A stretch of 64,000 bases of DNA from Viola odorata. Its lineage: Eukaryota > Streptophyta > Magnoliopsida > Malpighiales > Violaceae. Each line of letters opens with the position of its first letter. Positions within the stretch are counted from its first letter, which is position 1. A model generated the notes under the pieces. It saw nothing but the letters and a program-made list of their open reading frames with translations. It was not told where the DNA came from and did not search any database. Shown one piece after another: positions 11,764-26,400 of the stretch. The stretch is from contig OY829544.1 in NCBI GenBank assembly GCA_963691705.1, forward strand, positions 1,805,501 through 1,869,500, read 5' to 3'. Both the position numbers and the translations under genes were made by a program.

Positions 11764-12636
11764 TTACAAAAGGCCACCAAGTGGGTTGAGGATAGATCCA
11801 CGCAGGTCGGAATACAGGGCATAGAGAGAATACTGTCTGATATTCGACACCTCGTACCATGAATTGAGTGCTTCAAGATTCTTATCGGTACCCGAGAATG
11901 CCAACTGTATTCCCGGATTACAATCAGCAGAACCCTCCTGGCCTCTACATCTTGATCTTGGTATTGCACAATCTTGGCCACCGAGACAGGTAAAGTCCTT
12001 AGGACATGATTGACACCCGAATTTTTTCCAGAACAAGTTTACAAGGGTACCCTTTTGGAATTCAAGGACCTGGTGATGGAATAACAGACAAATTTCAATG
12101 TTGGTATTCAAGAAAAATACATGGAAAGAGAAGCAACATCACAATTCAGTAGAACATTTACCAAAGTGAAACTAGTTATAATCATGTTATTGTCAGTGAT
12201 CATCACTGGCATTGATCTTGCAGCATATTTCCTTCCAGCAAATGCCACCATGTACCCTCCAGACATTGCCTGATCAGACATTAATGTTTCAATTCTTGAT
12301 GTGTGCATAAAAGAAGCATTAAAAGAAGAGAAGAGAACCCTTTTAACATACCAGATCGAAGGTGGTTTTATTAATGGTGAGCAGAGAAAGCTCGTCGACC
12401 TTTGGCCGGAACACAGCGAGTTGTGCTTTTTTCGCGGCCAGGGGAAGACGGGTATCACAGGGTGAAAGCTGAACCTGATTGAGGAAGAAAGAATCCTTGT
12501 CTGAAAAGGCGAGACCGAATGAGAAACCATCTGATCTTTGTACTTTGGCATCTAAACAAGGGTCGAAAACATCGTTGGTATCAGCTGCATTAACAGCTAC
12601 AATCATCATAATCATCGTCATCATTACAATCGCCAT
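11764..12636 (-). CDS. Expp1-like plant secreted protein, 232 aa
   Basis: Three exons on the minus strand: 12636-12352, 12269-12162 and 12069-11764, all joined in phase 0 and summing to 699 nt. The chosen start gives MAIVMMTMIMMIVAVNAADT, a signal peptide with a probable cut after VNA. In-frame Met codons further up (to 12768) would put charged residues before it, so they are less likely. The mature protein has FDPCLDAKVQRSDGFSFGLA, VDELSLLTINKTTFDL, GGYMVAFAGRKYAARSMP, a Cys-rich segment (FGCQSCPKDFTCLGGQDCAI) and a conserved C-terminal NSWYEVSNIRQYSLYALYSD. From memory this is the plant family annotated as Expp1 protein (Arabidopsis At3g44150), whose function is unknown. The even-spaced cysteines suggest a disulfide-stabilised apoplastic protein. 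Confidence 0.75.
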
Positions 12637-12769
12637 CTTTGCAGGTAATTCTTGGATCATCATCATCTTATTTTTCCTCGGAAGGTTTTTGTACATCATC
12701 AAGAAAAAACCTACCAGGGTATAAATGTTGAATGAAATTGCTTTTTTTTTAAAGATAAAAAGCACCAAT

Positions 12770-14128
12770 ATAATTGAAAAATGGTAAAGGAATTAAAAAA
12801 GTTATGATCATATAATTAAATGATTGTGAACTGGGGTAGGAAGGATTTAAGGATGGGAATGATTAGGATTTGGAAGGTATAGGAGGAAATTAATCAGTAG
12901 ATGTGTTAGCACTCAGCCGAGCTGCGTGTCGTGCAGTTTTGAATGTGAAAGAATTGTATATTTATGGAATTGGTAGCTTTTATTTTACATGACGTTTTCA
13001 AGGAAAACACAGCTATAGACGACGCGTAAGGCGGTTACTCCGAGGCAAACCAAGTGGATCATGTCCCTTTTCACCCTTTTTACTAATTCGCCTTATGTTT
13101 TATAATTTACTTTTTACTCCCTCTATTTTTTAATAATCAAATTTACTAAAAAATAATTTTCTAAATAATTATCGTATTTATTTATTTAGATGGTTAATTA
13201 GTAATTTTTATTTTCTCACCTTTAATTATATAATGATCAACTCCCAATTAATTTCTTCATTTATAGGAATAATTTTGTCAAAAATTAAAAATATAACTGA
13301 AATTATTCATTTTATATTCAATTTAGGTAAAATCTCACGGTAAAAGTTTTTTTTACAATTTTTTAGCGCAATTGTATACTTAAAACAATTACATACTTAA
13401 AACTCGAATTAAAACGATATATTATGGTAAAACAAACCGCTAGGAGTTGATCAATACGGCTGTGGTTGTGGGTCTCTCCTTTCCTCTTTTATTTTAAAAA
13501 AACCTTGCCCAACACGAATGGAATAAGGGATCTCCTTATTTCAGAAAATGGTAGGGTCACTCTTGTTCTTTTGACTCAGTAACAGTCCACTGAGTCGAAA
13601 CCCAGGTGAGTCAGTGAGTCGCTTCCCCTGACCCAAAAAGGACCCTTTTCTTTTTAAAGAACGACGAAAGAAAACGACCCTTTGTTTTGTATATAAAACT
13701 TCTTTAGAAGGAAAAAGAAATTATGTTTAGAGATTGGACCCTAGTTGCTCGATTTTTTATTTTATTTTTATTCCATCATATAATTTAGTTCGAGTATTGT
13801 CAAATTTTTTATATTTTTAAAATTTAAATTCGAGATCATAATTAATGACGACGAATCCTTTACTATTGGACCACACCATATTGATTCCTTGCTTAAGTTC
13901 TTACAAAAAAAACTAAAAATACACCGTGGAGATTCCTCAGGGAGCCAATGGCTTGTTTGGCAAATTGTTTAGTGCTTCCACCTAAACATAATTGGAGTTG
14001 TGCGGTGGTGGTGGTGGCGGCGGTGGTTGTGGTTGAATTTAAAAGAGTTGTGTTTGTCCCTGTTCTTCTGTGAGTGGTTGGTCAAAACATGCATACAAAA
14101 TTGAATAAACAAACAAATATTACTTTCT
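12770..14128. other. AT-rich intergenic region
   Basis: No coding frame, RNA gene or transposon end is recognisable. A short cluster of GACTCAGT/GAGTCG words at about 13575-13625 and a GGTGGTGGTGG run near 14005 are the only visible local structure. Confidence 0.45.
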
Positions 14129-14958
14129 ATAAAGCGATTTTTTTTCTTTCCAAATTCGATTTGATAAAGAATTTAAAACAAAAAATTTAACACATTATTC
14201 AATGGTTGTCTCGGGACAATAAAGTACTATATAAACTACCATTAATAACTCATATTCAAATCGTACCTCTACGGTTATACTTATATATAAAAAAAGAATC
14301 TAAAAGAAACTTTTCTTTATAAAAAAAGATAGACAATTTTTATCAGGTAATTTAAAAAAAACATGCATACAAAATATAACTTTTTAAGAAAATCTCCTAA
14401 TTCTTCACCGATTTAATAGCTTTCATAAAGCGATTTTTTTTCTTTCCAAATTCGCTTTGATAAAGAATTTAAAACAAAAAATTTAACACATTATTCAATG
14501 GTTGTCTCGGGACAATAAAGTACTATATAAACTACCATTAATAACTCATATTCAAATCGTACCTCTACGGTTATACTTATATATAAAAAAAGAATCTAAA
14601 AGAAACTTTTCTTTATAAAAAAAGATAGACAATTTTTATCAGGTAATTTAAAAAAAACATGCATACAAAATATAACTTTTTAAGAAAATCTCCTAATTCT
14701 TCACCGATTTAATAGCTTTCATAAAGCGATTTTTTTTCTTTCCAAATTCGCTTTGATAAAGAATTTAAAACAAAAAATTTAACACATTATTCAATGGTTG
14801 TCTCGGGACAATAAAGTACTATATAAACTACCATTAATAACTCATATTCAAATCGTACCTCTACGGTTATACTTATATATAAAAAAAGAATCTAAAAGAA
14901 ACTTTTCTTTATAAAAAAAGATAGACAATTTTTATCAGGTAATTTAAAAAAAACTAAA
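14129..14958. repeat. 296 bp tandem repeat, nearly three copies
   Basis: Units start with ATAAAGCGATTTTTTTTC at 14129, 14425 and 14721. Units 1 and 2 are full length (296 bp each) and the third ends at about 14958. They differ by almost nothing: unit 1 has AAATTCGATTTG where the others have AAATTCGCTTTG. Each contains TTGTCTCGGGACAATAAAG, a short palindrome. A partial match to the unit tail (ACATGCATACAAAAT) precedes unit 1. There is no coding frame. The near identity suggests recent amplification or an assembly duplication. Confidence 0.9.
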
Positions 14959-16122
14959 TACGTACGAACTACATTAATCGTTCTACTTTAAATAATGACA
15001 GAAAAATTAGGAAGTAATTTACCTGACAAAAATGTGATTAATAAACATTGTAATTTAGAATTTTAGATGTTTTAATAACTTTTTTCAAGAATTTATGGGA
15101 TAGCTATTATTAGCCAATAATTTTGTGGAAGAACAAAGTACAATCAAAGTACAGAAGCGAGAGATATTTCAACTCACTCATTAGTTATTGTTGTCCTCTG
15201 TAAACCAAAAAAACGGAAAGGAATATTTTTTCCAGTTCCATTTAATTTGAACACATATGGTAAAATTCAAAAATACTCAAATGAGATTAATTTACCGACA
15301 TTGGAAAAAAAATTACACAACTACTTATCAAAGCACTTCGGTTCGAATAATAAAAGAACTAAATTTATTCATAACCCGGTGAACTAATAATACTTATATT
15401 TAAACCTAAAATAATATTAAAAGATTTTTTCTAAAGTAAAAAGAAATATAAACTTTGAATTCTAATCCACCAAAAATAAATTTTGAGAATAATAATAACA
15501 GAAGTATCAACTTAACACTAAGATTTTTACCGAAAAATATGACAATATATTATCGTGATTTATCAATTATTTATTAATATTTATCTCTTAATTATTTTAA
15601 TAAATAACTATCGAGCTTATAGAAGTTTTTTTTCCTTTAAAGAAGTCAAAATAATCGTCAATCACGTAGCGAGTTGATACAACAACAATAAATAGGGTCA
15701 AAATGGTAATTTTAATGGTCATTAATTATTATTAAGAAAAAAACAGAAACCCTACCAGAGACCAATGACCATGCCATTATTGCACTCATAACTCGGTGAC
15801 GCAATTCCAACCGAGTTTAGCTCTGAGTTGCACCGGGTTGGCCCTACTGAGTTTCTGAGTATATAGCAAACTCGTTCAATTTTTAGGTCAAGTTGAGTTT
15901 TTTAAAAGGCTTAAACGCACTGTTTGACTAAGAAACAGCAGTGAAGAAGAGGGAGAGAAAGAGAGAAGAGAAGCAGTAGATCTGGAAAGAAAGAGAGGAA
16001 TTGTCTTTCAATTCAATTAGGTCTTATCATTTTATTATGATCTAATTGACTCTGATTCTCTCACATACCACCACTCAAACAAAATCCACGCATCATCAAC
16101 GTAAAAACCCACCTGGGAAACC
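14959..16122. other. AT-rich DNA and promoter/5' UTR of the first B3 gene
   Basis: There is no gene here. The last 180 bp contain a GA-rich leader (GAAGAGGGAGAGAAAGAG around 15945) typical of a plant 5' UTR before the ATG at 16123. Confidence 0.4.
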
Positions 16123-18583
16123 ATGCATAGGCCTTATTTCCACAAGCTAATTCTGTCCAGCACCATTCGTGAAAAGAGACTGGTAACCCAAAAGATTCTT
16201 TCTTTCGCTACTTCTTTTCTCCGTTCATTTATGTGTTTTTGATTATCTGTCTGTGAATTTTGTGAGGGGTTTTTAGTGTGAATTCAAGAATTTGGTTCTG
16301 GTGAAGTTTGACAACTTGGGACAATTTTGTTTAGTGGATGTGAGGATTGAATTGGGCGTTGAGGATTTTCAAGATTGGTTTTCTGTCCTGATTGTTTGGA
16401 CTGTGTTTTTCGTGGGTTTCGATCAGAAGTTTGATTCTTTTAGTTTTTGTTTTTGGATGTTGATTTCTCTGGATCAGTGTCTCCATTAGCTTAATATGAT
16501 ACTTCCGAATTATCTGTTATTAGTTTTTAAGTTTTATGTTGAACTTCAGGTTATTGTATATAATTTCAGAATGAGTTTGTGGAACAAAATTTATTTCGGA
16601 GGAAAAAATAAATTATGCTATGGTATTGTGAAACGAACGAACACTTGGCATACTGCTGTTGTAACTTTGAATTATTTATATTTTTGACAACTACTATATA
16701 GTGTAATTTACCTAAGTTTGTAATTGATTCATGTTGCATGACAAGAGTTGATATCTGAATTGGTAGTGTTGTAATCAGTTCTGTTGTGAACGGATCCTTT
16801 TAAATGTCTCGTAAACGTCTTCATCTGATTTGTCTCATAACTCCACATTTCAAAAATTGTAACCCTTATAAGAACTGGTAGTATGTAGGATTTGAAGGAC
16901 ATCTTGTGGGAAGAAATGGGGATAGTGCAAAGCTTTTTATGTTAAATTAGCATAAACGTACTTTGTCTTGTATCTCTTACTTTGTAGCATGGATCTCATT
17001 CAGGGAATGAATTACTCATAATGAGTATTGAGAGGATCATATGTGTTTGAGCTTCCACGTTATTTTTTGCTCTTGAGAATTACCAGTATGCTGTGTGGTA
17101 AAAGATTGACACTTGTAGCAACAATCAACTTTGTTTGGATGTGCTAACAATTATGCCTATAAAACAATGTGGTATTTACACACACTCACTTCATGTATTA
17201 GTTGCATGCACATTTTCCATTGAACTGTGCTCTTACACTTGGTTATCATATCTGCAATAGTGCATTATGGTAATTAAAGATCTTAGTCTCCTCAGTTTTC
17301 TTTTGCAGAGGATTCCGGATGATTTTGCCAAGAGATTTGGAAATGAGCTCTCTGCATCTGTGAAGCTCATTGTTCCTGGTGGTCATATGTCCCGAGTGAC
17401 GGTAGTAAAAGTTGATGAAACATTTTGGTTTCATGATGGATGGCAGCTATTTGTTGAACGTTACTCTATCCGTGCTGGGTACTTCTTGGTCTTCAGATAC
17501 GAGGGAAATGCACTTTTCAATGTTCATATATTCAACTTACCTGCATCTGAGATAAACTATCATTCTAATGCTCTTAGTGGCAAAAGATATCTTATATTTG
17601 AAGAATTGGAAGAAAATGACACTTTAGAAAACCTGGGTTCTGCACATTCTCAAATGATGATCAACAAAGGTTATAGTCCTCCAGCACTTCAGAATTTGTT
17701 CAGTGGGTCTAAACTTAATAACTGTGTAAATTGGAGTGCTGAAGACAACATGCACCTAGCAAGGGCTGCTAATATTGCCCATATGGCCAATCAACCAGCT
17801 CGAAATGTAGCTGTTCAGATGGGTGCATCAGAGATGAAACATTCTGAAGATGACATCAAATTTTCTACCCCAGAAGTAGAAGCACCAAAACCTAAAAAAC
17901 GAGGAAGGAAAAAGCTGAAAGTTGATCCTAGTAAGATCTTTGAGCTTTTATGTTATTTTCTTGCTTGTATGCTGTGATAGTTGCAGATGCTCATATGGTC
18001 GTTGTTTGTGACTTGATGTAGACGAACAGCTCCCAGGTCAGAATGAAGATGAATCTGATATGCGCTTTAGATTTTATGAAAGTGCTTCGGCAAGAAAGAG
18101 AACTGTGACGGCTGAAGAACGGGAAAGAGCTATGAATGCAGCCAAAGCATTTGAGCCGCCGGAAAATCCTTACTGTAGGGTTGTCTTGCGACCATCTTAC
18201 TTGTACAGGGGTTGCATTATGGTGAGTTATTAAGTTTGATGTGCTTTACTATTTTTTTTTTCAATTTCCAGTATGATGTAATGTGGGAGATGCAACTCCT
18301 TTTCTTGGTGCAGTATTTACCATCCAGCTTTGCCGAGAAGAATCTAAACGGGGTATCAGGATTCATAAAACTTCAGTTGTCGGATGGTAAACAGTGGCCC
18401 GTTCGATGCCTTTACAGAGGAGGCAGAGCTAAATTTAGCCAAGGATGGTATGAATTCACATTGGAGAATGGTTTGGGAGAAGGAGATGTTTGTGTCTTTG
18501 AGCTGCTGAAATCAAGGGATGTTGTGCTGAAAGTCACTGTATTTCGCGTTGTTGACAGTGCTGGACTCATGAACCGGCCTTGA
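16123..18583 (+). CDS. VRN1-like: VRN1-like B3 (REM) transcription factor, 383 aa
   Basis: Exons 16123-16182, 17309-17930, 18022-18221 and 18314-18583 sum to 1152 nt in frame. The protein starts [20 protein letters not shown], very like the recalled N-terminus of Arabidopsis VERNALIZATION1. The N-terminal B3 domain covers about residues 5-100 and includes [17 protein letters not shown] and [21 protein letters not shown] linker follows with a basic patch, [11 protein letters not shown], a probable nuclear signal. The C-terminal B3 domain (about 285-380) includes [24 protein letters not shown] and [14 protein letters not shown]1-type proteins bind DNA with little sequence preference and help maintain repression of FLC-like genes after cold; whether this copy has that role is unknown. 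The first intron is 1.1 kb. It is the most VRN1-like of the four copies here and the closest to the giant AAT array, which starts 255 bp after its stop. Confidence 0.88.
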
Positions 18584-18836
18584 CATTAAGACGATAGCTC
18601 AGTTAGACTAGATAGACATGGTGGTTGGTGATTTTGGAATTGAGACCTTTTAAGTAACTATTGCTTGTTGGTCTATTATTATGCTGGTTTCTTCCCATGT
18701 TATTTAGATATTGTTTGATGTCTATAACTTTTCCGAGTAAATTAGTGGTTTTTCAACTGTTTAGTTTGTAGCTATTCACTGTAAATAATACTTGGATTAA
18801 GTTGACCAGGCAAACTGATCGTAGGATTAGGGAGAG

Positions 18837-20808
<1,972 letters not shown>

Positions 20809-21327
20809 CTATACTATATAAAAAGCACGAAGGGCCTTATTTCCTTAAATTACTATGATAGCCTTTAATTATTAAAAAATTTAAGGGTGTAATAGTCTTT
20901 TAATTTTTAAAATTACCTACCTATTAAAATTATTTATTATTCAACTACTTATTTAATTAATTAACTTAGCTATTAAAGTATTAAAGTTCGTATAAGCTTC
21001 TTCCACCTTCCAATCCTACAAGCTTCTGCATCCATCGATATTGATGACTCTTGGTGAGCAAGAGTAATCGGCTGAAGCAGTTTCCTAGCCAGAAACCCAA
21101 GGGGCTAAAAGGTGAAAAGTAAAAACGTCTTCCCAAAACATTTAACTGTAACTGATGGATATTAGAAGGAAAGGTTTCATCAAGTGTTGATAGGATTGGG
21201 CAGTTCCAGGTCTACAATTTTGAAGGTAAAGTGTAACAGACATGGCAAGGGCCTAAGATTATGGAGCTTTCATGGACAAGTTTGTTTGTTAATTTAGTGA
21301 TTTATTTATATGATTTATCCCTTCCAG

Positions 21328-21629
21328 AGGAGATTGCAGGCCGGAGATATCTATAGAATCCCAGCTGGTTCAGCTTTTTACTTGGTCAATCCAAACGAGG
21401 GGCAGAGACTTCATGCCATTTGCAGCATTGATCTATCTGAAAGCTTGGGTTTGAGTCTTTTCAGGGTAATATATATGTTTTTCTGATGTTTAGTTGGGTC
21501 CAAGTATGGTGTTACAGTCTTACAAATGAACTATCCATTGATTTGCAGCCTTTCTTCATTGGTGGAGGAACTTATCCAACATCTGTTCTTGCTGGGTTTG
21601 AACCACGAACACTTGCTACTGCCTTCAAT
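21328..21629 (+). pseudogene. captured vicilin-like cupin fragment in H1
   Basis: Two exon pieces keep their intron between them. 21328-21465 reads RRLQAGDIYRIPAGSAFYLV, then NEGQRLHAICSIDLSESLGL. 21549-21629 reads PFFIGGGTYPTSVLAGF and EPRTLATAFN, with a donor GTAAGA after it. The acceptors are CTTCCAG and TTTGCAG. The motif GDxYRIPAGSAFYLVN with later PSVLAGF is the C-terminal cupin region of plant vicilin-like seed storage proteins, as I recall it. The kept intron shows capture at the DNA level, typical of Helitrons. The piece is far shorter than a full gene (about 70 of some 500 residues) and has no start of its own. Confidence 0.75.
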
Positions 21630-21640
21630 GTAAGATGGTT

Positions 21641-21898
21641 GCTTTGGTTGTCTATATATACTGGCTTGAATTGATCGATCACAAGAATTATCTCTGTAGT
21701 TATTGGCAACTGTTCAACCTTCCTAAACCATGTCATTGGTAGTTTGCTTATCTCTGTAGTTGATTGGGTGCTTTGGTTGTCTATAGATATTGGCTTGAAT
21801 TGATCGATCACAAGAATTATCTCTGTAGTTATTGGCAACTGTTCAACCTTCCTAAACCATGTCATTGGTAGTTTGCCACTGAATTCATGATCTCTAAA
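21641..21898. repeat. 129 bp tandem duplication inside H1
   Basis: Two copies start GCTTTGGTTGTCTATA at 21641 and 21770 and share TGGCTTGAATTGATCGATCA and the GTTCAACCTTCCTAAACCATG stretch. They follow directly after the cupin fragment, in what would have been its intron. Confidence 0.8.
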
Positions 21899-22860
21899 TA
21901 TAATTGATGACATCACCAGCTTACTTTGAATGACACGACATTTGATGAAATTCTGTAATAACTTCTACCAGCTTGGATGGAAATCAAAAGACATACAGAA
22001 TTTCAAAAGAAGCGAAGCATCGATTTTACAAATTCATAAGGTACGAACTTTAATACTTTCTGGTAATTGATTTCATCTTTATTTTTTCATTAAGATCAAT
22101 GAATCGAACTTGTAGTTTATTTCTAATTTATAATACATGTTTTTATTGATTTATGGAATTCAAGACATCAAATTTATAAGCATAATTAAAAAGAACGGAA
22201 ATTATAAGCAAATTTGCCTACGAGCCTCGGGTGACCCAGGATCGTACCAATATTCCCCAGCATTATGCTTTTGACTTCTGAAACTTGAGCCTTCACCTTT
22301 ATTAGCTTCCCTATCTCCTCCGTATGATCAATAATATACTTCATGTGCTCTTTCATAATTGGCCTGCAATTAGATTCATGCTACCTTAGTTCCAATTTCA
22401 AAGAACCAAAATTGTGGTTAAACTCAAGACACAAGTTTTTGTTCTGGCACCATATATACACTCTGCCTGCTTTACCACCCCCATATTTTTTCTTGAAGTC
22501 TGCTTTCATGCGTTCCAAAAATGCGATGGAGATCTGCTTTACAGCCACAGTTGATGAATGTATTAGAACATTGATTTCCGTCACATTACCATTTATCACA
22601 CACAACATATAATTTATAGTTGATGCCTTAGACCATCCAAAAACTAATTTTCAAGAGAGCTGCAAATACGAACCAAAATAGAATTTTGAAGGCAATGCTA
22701 TTGTAAGATACTAAATCCTGAACCTGAATGTTGTTTAACATGGCATCACTGAACAAAAAAGAGTTGTTTTTTTATTATTATTATTGAAATAGATTTATGT
22801 CACTAATAGCTTTTTAGTAGTATAATATTTAACATGCGAATTGTGTTTTCGTCTTCACAG

Positions 22861-22921
22861 ATCCGTCGTGTTTCTGGTAGCAGTTTGCTTGGCAATTCCT
22901 CCAATTACCAATCGAGTTGTG
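22861..22921 (+). other. short exon-like segment shared by both Helitrons
   Basis: After CTTCACAG the sequence reads open as IRRVSGSSLLGNSSNYQSSC and is followed by GTATGA. H2 has the same segment with changes (RRVFGSSLLRNASDYQSSC) at about 63643-63703 on the minus strand. It could be an old captured exon or a 5' leader exon of RepHel. I do not recognise the protein. Confidence 0.35.
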
Positions 22922-23417
22922 GTATGAATTATATATTTATTATATAAATCTTATATTTAATTAATTTGAGTACTTATTAAAGTCACAATTCATTTTTATT
23001 GTCAAAATTTAGGGATTGCTTTCAAATTTTTTCCTTTAAGCACAATAGAATACATATTGTATATTTATTATATATATCTTATATTTAATTAATTTGAGTC
23101 TTATATATATGTATTTATGATTGCCGAAATTGTTTAAACCATCATCATTATTTTTTTCTGATTTATCTTATAATAAAGGTGGAACTTGCCATCTAACTTA
23201 AATTAGTTATTTGCAATTTTCATGCTTTGAACATCTTTCGTTAAATGACAACATCATTCCACCAGATTTTATATTTTCGTGCTATTTCAACCTTTTCCTT
23301 TAAACATAATAGATCCATATATGTATATTTATACAATTTCATACACTATTTAATAAATTACTTAAATTACCACTTACTTGCAAATTCATGTTTTAAATTT
23401 ATTTCAATTGTAGGAAA

Positions 23418-26400
23418 ATGTCTACAAACAAAAGAAAAGCGGCCAATGGTTTGATGGTACCACATGCTAAAAGAAGAGAACGAAATTGGTTGCTTAAAGC
23501 TCAATCATTTCTTTATGAATATCAAGGTATGTGATTATTTAATATTTTAAAATTAATAATTTGATTCAATGTTTGATTTGATGGTGTCAAATATTTTATG
23601 TGATTAATTAATAATTTGAGTCAATGTTTAAAATTATTCTCAGTGACTAATACTAGAATATATTTGTTTTAATTCGGAGTGACTAATACTAAACTATATA
23701 ATAAATCTTTTATTTGTTTTAATGTGTAGGACATATAGAAGTTGAACCATCTATTTCACCTCTACATACTTTAAAAGATGTTCCCAGTTGTAACTATTGT
23801 GGTGCAAAAAGATTTCAATTCGAGCCACCAACATTTTGTTGTCAAAATGGACAAGTTAAATTGGCGCATACACATTATGATGATGATTTGCTGGAACTTT
23901 ATACGTCACAATCGGAAGAAGCGAAAGAGTTTCGTAGAAAGATTAGAAAATATAATAGTATATTTGGGTTTACATCATTTGGTGTAAAGTATGACAAAGA
24001 ACTTGCTTCATCGAGGAAAGGAGTTTATACCTTTAAAGCTCAAGGTCAGGCATACCACAACCTTCCCGGATTGGTGCCTGCAGAGAATAATCCAGTCTAT
24101 TTTCAACTTTATTTTTATGATACTGATAATGAGCTACACAATAGGATGAGAATTATGGAAAATGCTAACTTGGATGAAAGCATTATGAAAAAATTGATGA
24201 AGATTTTGGAAAACAACCCATATGCTAAATTTTTGAAAGGCTTCAAAGATATTTCCTCACTTGACGATTTACAAATCCATATCAACACAAGTGTTAATAT
24301 TGATCAAAGAGTTTATAACTCACCTTCTGTTGATCAAGTTGCTGCTATATGGATTGAAGGAAATAATTCTAATGTTCCATTTGAAAGAGATATAGTTGTT
24401 CATGCACATTCGGGACAGAGCCATAGAATTAAACATTACTTTAGTTGTTATGATCCTCTCCAATACCCACTTTTATGCCCTAAAGGAGAAGTTGGTTGGC
24501 ATCAGAATATTTACAAACAATGCAGAAGGTCTTCCATTACTAACACAACAACTACAGAAGACTTTTCAACTATTTTGACATTTACCTCTGCAGAAAATAT
24601 TTTTGATCAAGAAAAGTATCTATTTTTTTCACATGTCTTTTCGAATTTTCACATGATTTTTTTAACATATAGGTGTGCATAGACCTACAATATCAAAAGT
24701 ATCGTGTAGAGAGTACTATTGTTACAAGCTTCAAATTAGAGCTTTCATACAATCGATACTTTTACTATCTGGTAGACTATTCCAACAATATGTTGTAGAT
24801 ATGTACATTAAATTGGAGACAACCAGACTTGATTTCTTCCGTCATCAGCAAGCAAAAATCCGATCTGAATTGTACCAAGGTATTGCTGATAGTGTCATGT
24901 CAGGAGAAACTAGAGGAAGTGAAGTGGGAAAAAGGTTAATCCTTCCTGCCTCTTTTGTTGGAGGGCCACGAGATATGCGACGACGATATCTTGATTCGAT
25001 ATCATTGGTCCAGCATTTTGGGAAGCCTGATTTGTTTATTACTATGACATGTAATCCAGATTGGAAAGAGATTCAAGATCAGCTTACAGAAGGGGAACTT
25101 GCACAAGACCGTCCTGATTTAGTTGCAAGGGTCTTTCGAGCAAAAGTTCAAGATCTCAAAGATCAAGTTATCAAGAAACAAGTATTTGGAAAAGTAGCTG
25201 CACATGTTCATGTTATTGAATTTCAAAAAAGGGGAATGCCACACGTTCATATGTTAGTCATACTCGAAGAAGGTTTCAAAATTGTTTATTCTGATCAGTT
25301 TGACAAATTTGTTTGTGCTGAAATACCAGATGAGGATGAAGAACCTTTACTTTTTCAATTAGTGACCAAACATATGATGCATGGTCCATGTGGAGAAAGT
25401 AATAAAAAATGTGGTTGTATGGAAAATGGAAAATGCAGATTTCACTATCCACGAGGTTTTTCTTCTACAACTGTGGCTGGAAAAGATGGTTATCCAATAT
25501 ATCAAAGAAGAGACAATGGGCGAAAAACAATTAAGAAGAACAAAGAGCTTGATAACCGATGGGTAGTGCCGTATAACTCTTACTTGCTTACAAGATATGG
25601 TTGCCACATAAATGTTGAGATCTGCTCCAGCATTAAATCAGTGAAATATCTTTATAAGTATGTATACAAAGGGCATGACAAAATATCTGTATACATTGCA
25701 TCAAATGATGGGAATAATTTGGTTGATGAGATAGAACAATTTCAAGATGGGAGATTTGTCTCTCCACAAGAAGCTGCATGGAGGATATATGAATTCAATT
25801 TAAATGAGATGAATCCTCCGGTGATAAATTTGCAATTACATTTGCCTAATAAACAGGCTGTCTATTATTGGGAGAATCAAAATTTGCAAGAAGTGGTGCT
25901 TTGGGAGCATGTATCGAAGACAATGCTTACAGAATTCTTTACAACATGTTCTGAGAATCCAAATGCAAGACAATATTTATACAGGCAAGAAAAAACTTTA
26001 TTCTTAAAATTTTATTTCTTTACTTATTTATTTTTCAATGTCACTATTAGTATATATATATATTATTTATTTATATATGTAGATATAATACATTAATTAA
26101 TGTTTCAATATGATATCTTTCACATAATTATTTCTTATATTTTTACTACAGGGAATTTCCTGTGCATTTTGTCTGGCAATCTAAAGAAAAAATATGGAAA
26201 AAAAGAGAATCAACGAGGGGTGTGATTGGCCGTGTAAATACTGCAAATCCAAAAGAAGGAGAAAGGTATTTTCTAAGGTTATTATTGAATCATATTAGAG
26301 GGCCAAAATCTTTTGAAGATTTATTGACAGTAAATGAAGTTATATGCAAAACATTCAAACAATCAGCACAAAAGAGAGGACTTCTTGAATCTGACGAGAG

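Noticed and set aside
14129..14958. Possible CRISPR-like array
   Set aside because: Units are contiguous 296 bp repeats without unique spacers, in a plant nuclear genome.
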